Part shown: piece after piece, positions 61,950 through 64,000 of the stretch
How the letters are laid out: each line of letters opens with the position of its first letter
How positions within the stretch are numbered: position 1 is the stretch's first letter
DNA from: Gammaproteobacteria bacterium
GTDB taxonomy: Bacteria; Pseudomonadota; Gammaproteobacteria; Natronospirales; REEB76
Length of the DNA: 64,000 nucleotides
NCBI GenBank assembly: GCA_036383255.1
Contig: DASVOS010000017.1
Span: 1 to 64,000, forward strand
Direction: 5' to 3'
The notes under the pieces: generated by a model
Seen by the model: only the letters and a program-made list of their open reading frames with translations
What the model was told of the DNA's origin: nothing
Database searches by the model: none
Position numbers and translations under genes: made by a program

Positions 61950-63590
61950 CTAGGTCGTCTGGCTGGGCTCCCTGAGTCCCGCGAGCTCTTCCAGCCGCGT
62001 GATCTTGCGTGCCGCCGCGGAGAGGGAGGCGAGGGCGGCCTTCGCGGCCGCGCCGTGCTTCGCGGCATCCGGCTCGTGCTTCTCCAGGTACACGCGCAGC
62101 GTCGCGCCGCGGGTGCCGGTGCCCGAGAGGCGGAACACCATGCGCGCGCCGTCCTGGGTGTGCACCTGGATGCCCTGGTTGCGGCTCGCGCTGCCGTCCA
62201 CCGGATCCTTGTAGTTGAAACTGAGAGCCGAGGCGACCCGCAGGCCCTCCACGGAAGCGCCGGTCAGCTTGGGACAAGCCGCTTCCAGTTCCTTCATCAC
62301 CTGCGCGGCCTTGCCCGCGTCCGGGATGTCGTAGTCCTCGCGGATGAAGAAGTCGCGGCCATGCTCAGCCCAGTGGGCCTTGAGGATCGCCGGCAGGGGC
62401 TCGCGCCGCGCCGCCAGCACATCCAGCCAGAACAGCACCGCCCACAGGCCGTCCTTCTCGCGGGCGTGGTTGCTGCTGGTGCCGAAGCTCTCCTCCCCGC
62501 ACAGCGTGACCTTGCCCGCATCCAATAGGTTGCAGAAGAAGCGCCAGCCCGTCGGCGTCTCGTAGCAGGGGATGCCGAGCTTCGCCGCCACCCGGTCCGC
62601 GGCGCGGCTCGTGGGCATGGAGCGGGCGAGCCCCGCGAGCCCGTCGCGGTAGCCCGGCACGAGATGCGCGTTGGCGGCGAGCAGCGCCAGGCTGTCGCCC
62701 GGCGACACCACCACGCCGGGACCGAGGATCATGTTGCGGTCCCCGTCGCCGTCGGAGGCGGCGCCGAAGTCCGGCGCTGCGCCGCCTTCGAACATCTGCA
62801 CGAAGTCGCGCGCATCGTGGGGATTGGGGTCGGGATGGCCGCCGCCGAAGTCCAAGAGCGGCTCGCCATGCAGCACCGTGCCCGCCGGCGCGCCAAGCTG
62901 GCGCTCCAGTATCTCCACGGCATAAGGGCCGGTGACCGCGCTCAGCGCGTCGAAGCGCATGCGGAAGCGGCCGTCGTTCAGCAGGTCGCGCATGCGCCCG
63001 AAGTCGAAGCAGCGCTGCATCGCCGCGGCGTAGTGGGCGACCGGGTCCACCACCTCCACGCGCATGCCGGCGAACTCCTGCGAGCCGGCGCGCGCGAGGT
63101 CCACGCGGCACTCCTCCGGCACGATGAAGTACCGCTCGATGGCACGGGTGCGGGCATAGACCGTCTCGGTCAGCGCCTCGGAGGCCTGGCCGCCGTTGCC
63201 CAGGTTGAACTTGATGCCGAAGTCGCCCTGCGGCCCGCCGGGGTTATGGCTCGCCGTCAGGATGAACCCGCCGGCGGCCTGCACCTCAGGGATGAGCAGC
63301 GAGGCAGCGGGCGTGGAGAGGAGGCCCAGGCGGCCCACCACGCAGCGCGTCACGCCGTTCGCCGCCGCCATGCGCAGCACCACGTCGATGGCTTCGCGGT
63401 TCCAGTAGCGGCCGTCGCCGCCGATCACCAGCGCGCCGCCCTTCAGCGTGGGGACGCAGTCGAACACCGACTGGATGAAGTTCTCGAGATAGCGCGGTTC
63501 GCGGAAGCGCGCCACGGGCTTGCGCAGGCCGGCGGTGCCGGGGCGCTGGTCGTCGAAGGGGGAGGTGGGGATCGCGGGAAAGGACATCAT
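61950..63590 (-). CDS. pgm: phosphoglucomutase (alpha-D-glucose phosphate-specific)
   Basis: A 546-residue enzyme. TASHNPGG holds the phosphorylated Ser114, SDGDGDRN the Mg-binding Asp residues, and the C-terminal RLSGTGTRGATLRVYL the phosphate-binding loop. It interconverts glucose-1-phosphate and glucose-6-phosphate for glycogen, trehalose and cell-surface sugar synthesis. The length and the RPGTAGLR start match the eukaryote-like PGM1 group. ATG 63590 (with MM start) or ATG 63587 both fit; AGGGT lies upstream. Confidence 0.95.
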   Translation of the reverse strand: MMSFPAIPTSPFDDQRPGTAGLRKPVARFREPRYLENFIQSVFDCVPTLKGGALVIGGDGRYWNREAIDVVLRMAAANGVTRCVVGRLGLLSTPAASLLIPEVQAAGGFILTASHNPGGPQGDFGIKFNLGNGGQASEALTETVYARTRAIERYFIVPEECRVDLARAGSQEFAGMRVEVVDPVAHYAAAMQRCFDFGRMRDLLNDGRFRMRFDALSAVTGPYAVEILERQLGAPAGTVLHGEPLLDFGGGHPDPNPHDARDFVQMFEGGAAPDFGAASDGDGDRNMILGPGVVVSPGDSLALLAANAHLVPGYRDGLAGLARSMPTSRAADRVAAKLGIPCYETPTGWRFFCNLLDAGKVTLCGEESFGTSSNHAREKDGLWAVLFWLDVLAARREPLPAILKAHWAEHGRDFFIREDYDIPDAGKAAQVMKELEAACPKLTGASVEGLRVASALSFNYKDPVDGSASRNQGIQVHTQDGARMVFRLSGTGTRGATLRVYLEKHEPDAAKHGAAAKAALASLSAAARKITRLEELAGLREPSQTT

Positions 63591-63650
63591 GCACCCTGCG
63601 CGCCGGTTTGCCAAGCTTAGGGCGCTTGACCCCTATGATATAGTCGAAGC

Positions 63651-64000
63651 ATGTTCGTCGAAACCATCGAACAACATGTGCGCCTGGTGCGGCCCCGCAG
63701 CTTCGCGGGGCTCATGACCCTGTACGAGACCAACCACGTGCGCATGAAGCAGCTGCTCGGGAACCTGAGGCGCGTCCCTGAGCACGCCGTGTCCTCGAGC
63801 GCCACCGACCTCAGCCTGCACCTCGCCGTGCAGGAGCGCTCGCGTTACACCACCGTCATGCAGCTGACATACTGGTTCGACGGCGCCGACGGCAGCGTGG
63901 CGGACCCGGACCTGGCGGTGCGCGTGTACCACGACGCCCGCCTGGCAGAGGCGGTGAGCTGCGCCGGCAACCCGCGCCACGCCGCCCTGCAGGGCTTGTG
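63651..64000 (+). CDS. DUF1249-family protein, N-terminal part (3' end outside window)
   Basis: 116 codons are visible from ATG 63651 and the frame is open at the window end. The sequence MFVETIEQHVRLVRPRSFAGLMTLYETNHVRMKQLLG and QERSRYTTVMQLTYWF matches the DUF1249/YqiB family of small cytoplasmic proteins, in E. coli found near cpdA and nudF. Function unknown. TATGAT just upstream (63634-63639) may be a -10 box. Confidence 0.83.
   Translation, partial: MFVETIEQHVRLVRPRSFAGLMTLYETNHVRMKQLLGNLRRVPEHAVSSSATDLSLHLAVQERSRYTTVMQLTYWFDGADGSVADPDLAVRVYHDARLAEAVSCAGNPRHAALQGL

Overview
The window is a high-GC (roughly two-thirds GC by eye) bacterial chromosome segment from a gammaproteobacterium. 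The evidence is gene order: ruvCAB-ybgC-tolQRAB-pal-cpoB-queE-queC-tRNA-Lys, bcp-gcvR divergent from dapA, ffs-dnaX-ybaB-recR, rsgA/orn, ppsR divergent from ppsA, mlaFEDCB. The TonB-dependent receptor, class I aldolase and high GC would fit a Xanthomonadales/Nevskiales/Steroidobacter-like lineage, but that placement is inference. No plasmid, phage or CRISPR array is seen. Only one small locus, beside tRNA-Ser, looks mobile-element-like.

Region 1 (1-10949) is accessory. The tail of a TonB-dependent receptor and a terminator are followed by nine genes: five 2-oxoglutarate (2OG)/Fe(II)-type hydroxylases or hydroxylase domains in separate genes, one more hydroxylase domain fused to a sulfotransferase, and three further sulfotransferases or sulfotransferase-like proteins. 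TPR or Sel1 repeats are joined to three of these proteins. Hydroxylation makes an OH group and PAPS-dependent sulfotransferases can cap OH groups, so the set could be a hydroxylation-sulfation modification system. A seventh oxygenase sits in an operon with ppsA and an aldehyde dehydrogenase at 56-61 kb.

Region 2 (11.1-18.9 kb): the 2-oxoglutarate dehydrogenase genes sucA-sucB-lpd, a polysaccharide deacetylase and a Bax-like glucosaminidase. Region 3 (18.9-31.1 kb): relA, a YfaZ-type outer-membrane protein, yebC, ruvCAB, ybgC, the complete tol-pal system, queE-queC and tRNA-Lys(UUU). Region 4 (31.2-43.6 kb): class I aldolase, mlaFEDCB with a convergent mlaA, a BepA-like protease, a FadL-family porin, a PhoH-family ATPase, a peroxiredoxin with a very basic tail, a GcvR-like protein, dapA and a short lipoprotein at the bamC position.

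Region 5 (43.7-50.9 kb): tRNA-Ser(GGA) with an adjacent direct repeat, inverted tRNA fragment and hairpin array, the SRP RNA, dnaX-ybaB-recR, an FkbM methyltransferase, a HIT protein, rsgA, an M48 protease and orn. Region 6 (50.8-56.1 kb): a DMT transporter, a threonine/serine dehydratase-like enzyme and small envelope proteins of unknown function. Region 7 (56.1-64.0 kb): aldehyde dehydrogenase, 2OG oxygenase, ppsA, ppsR, phosphoglucomutase and the start of a DUF1249 gene.

Most genes outside region 1 are housekeeping. Many neighbours overlap by ATGA, GTGA or TGATG, which fixes several start sites.
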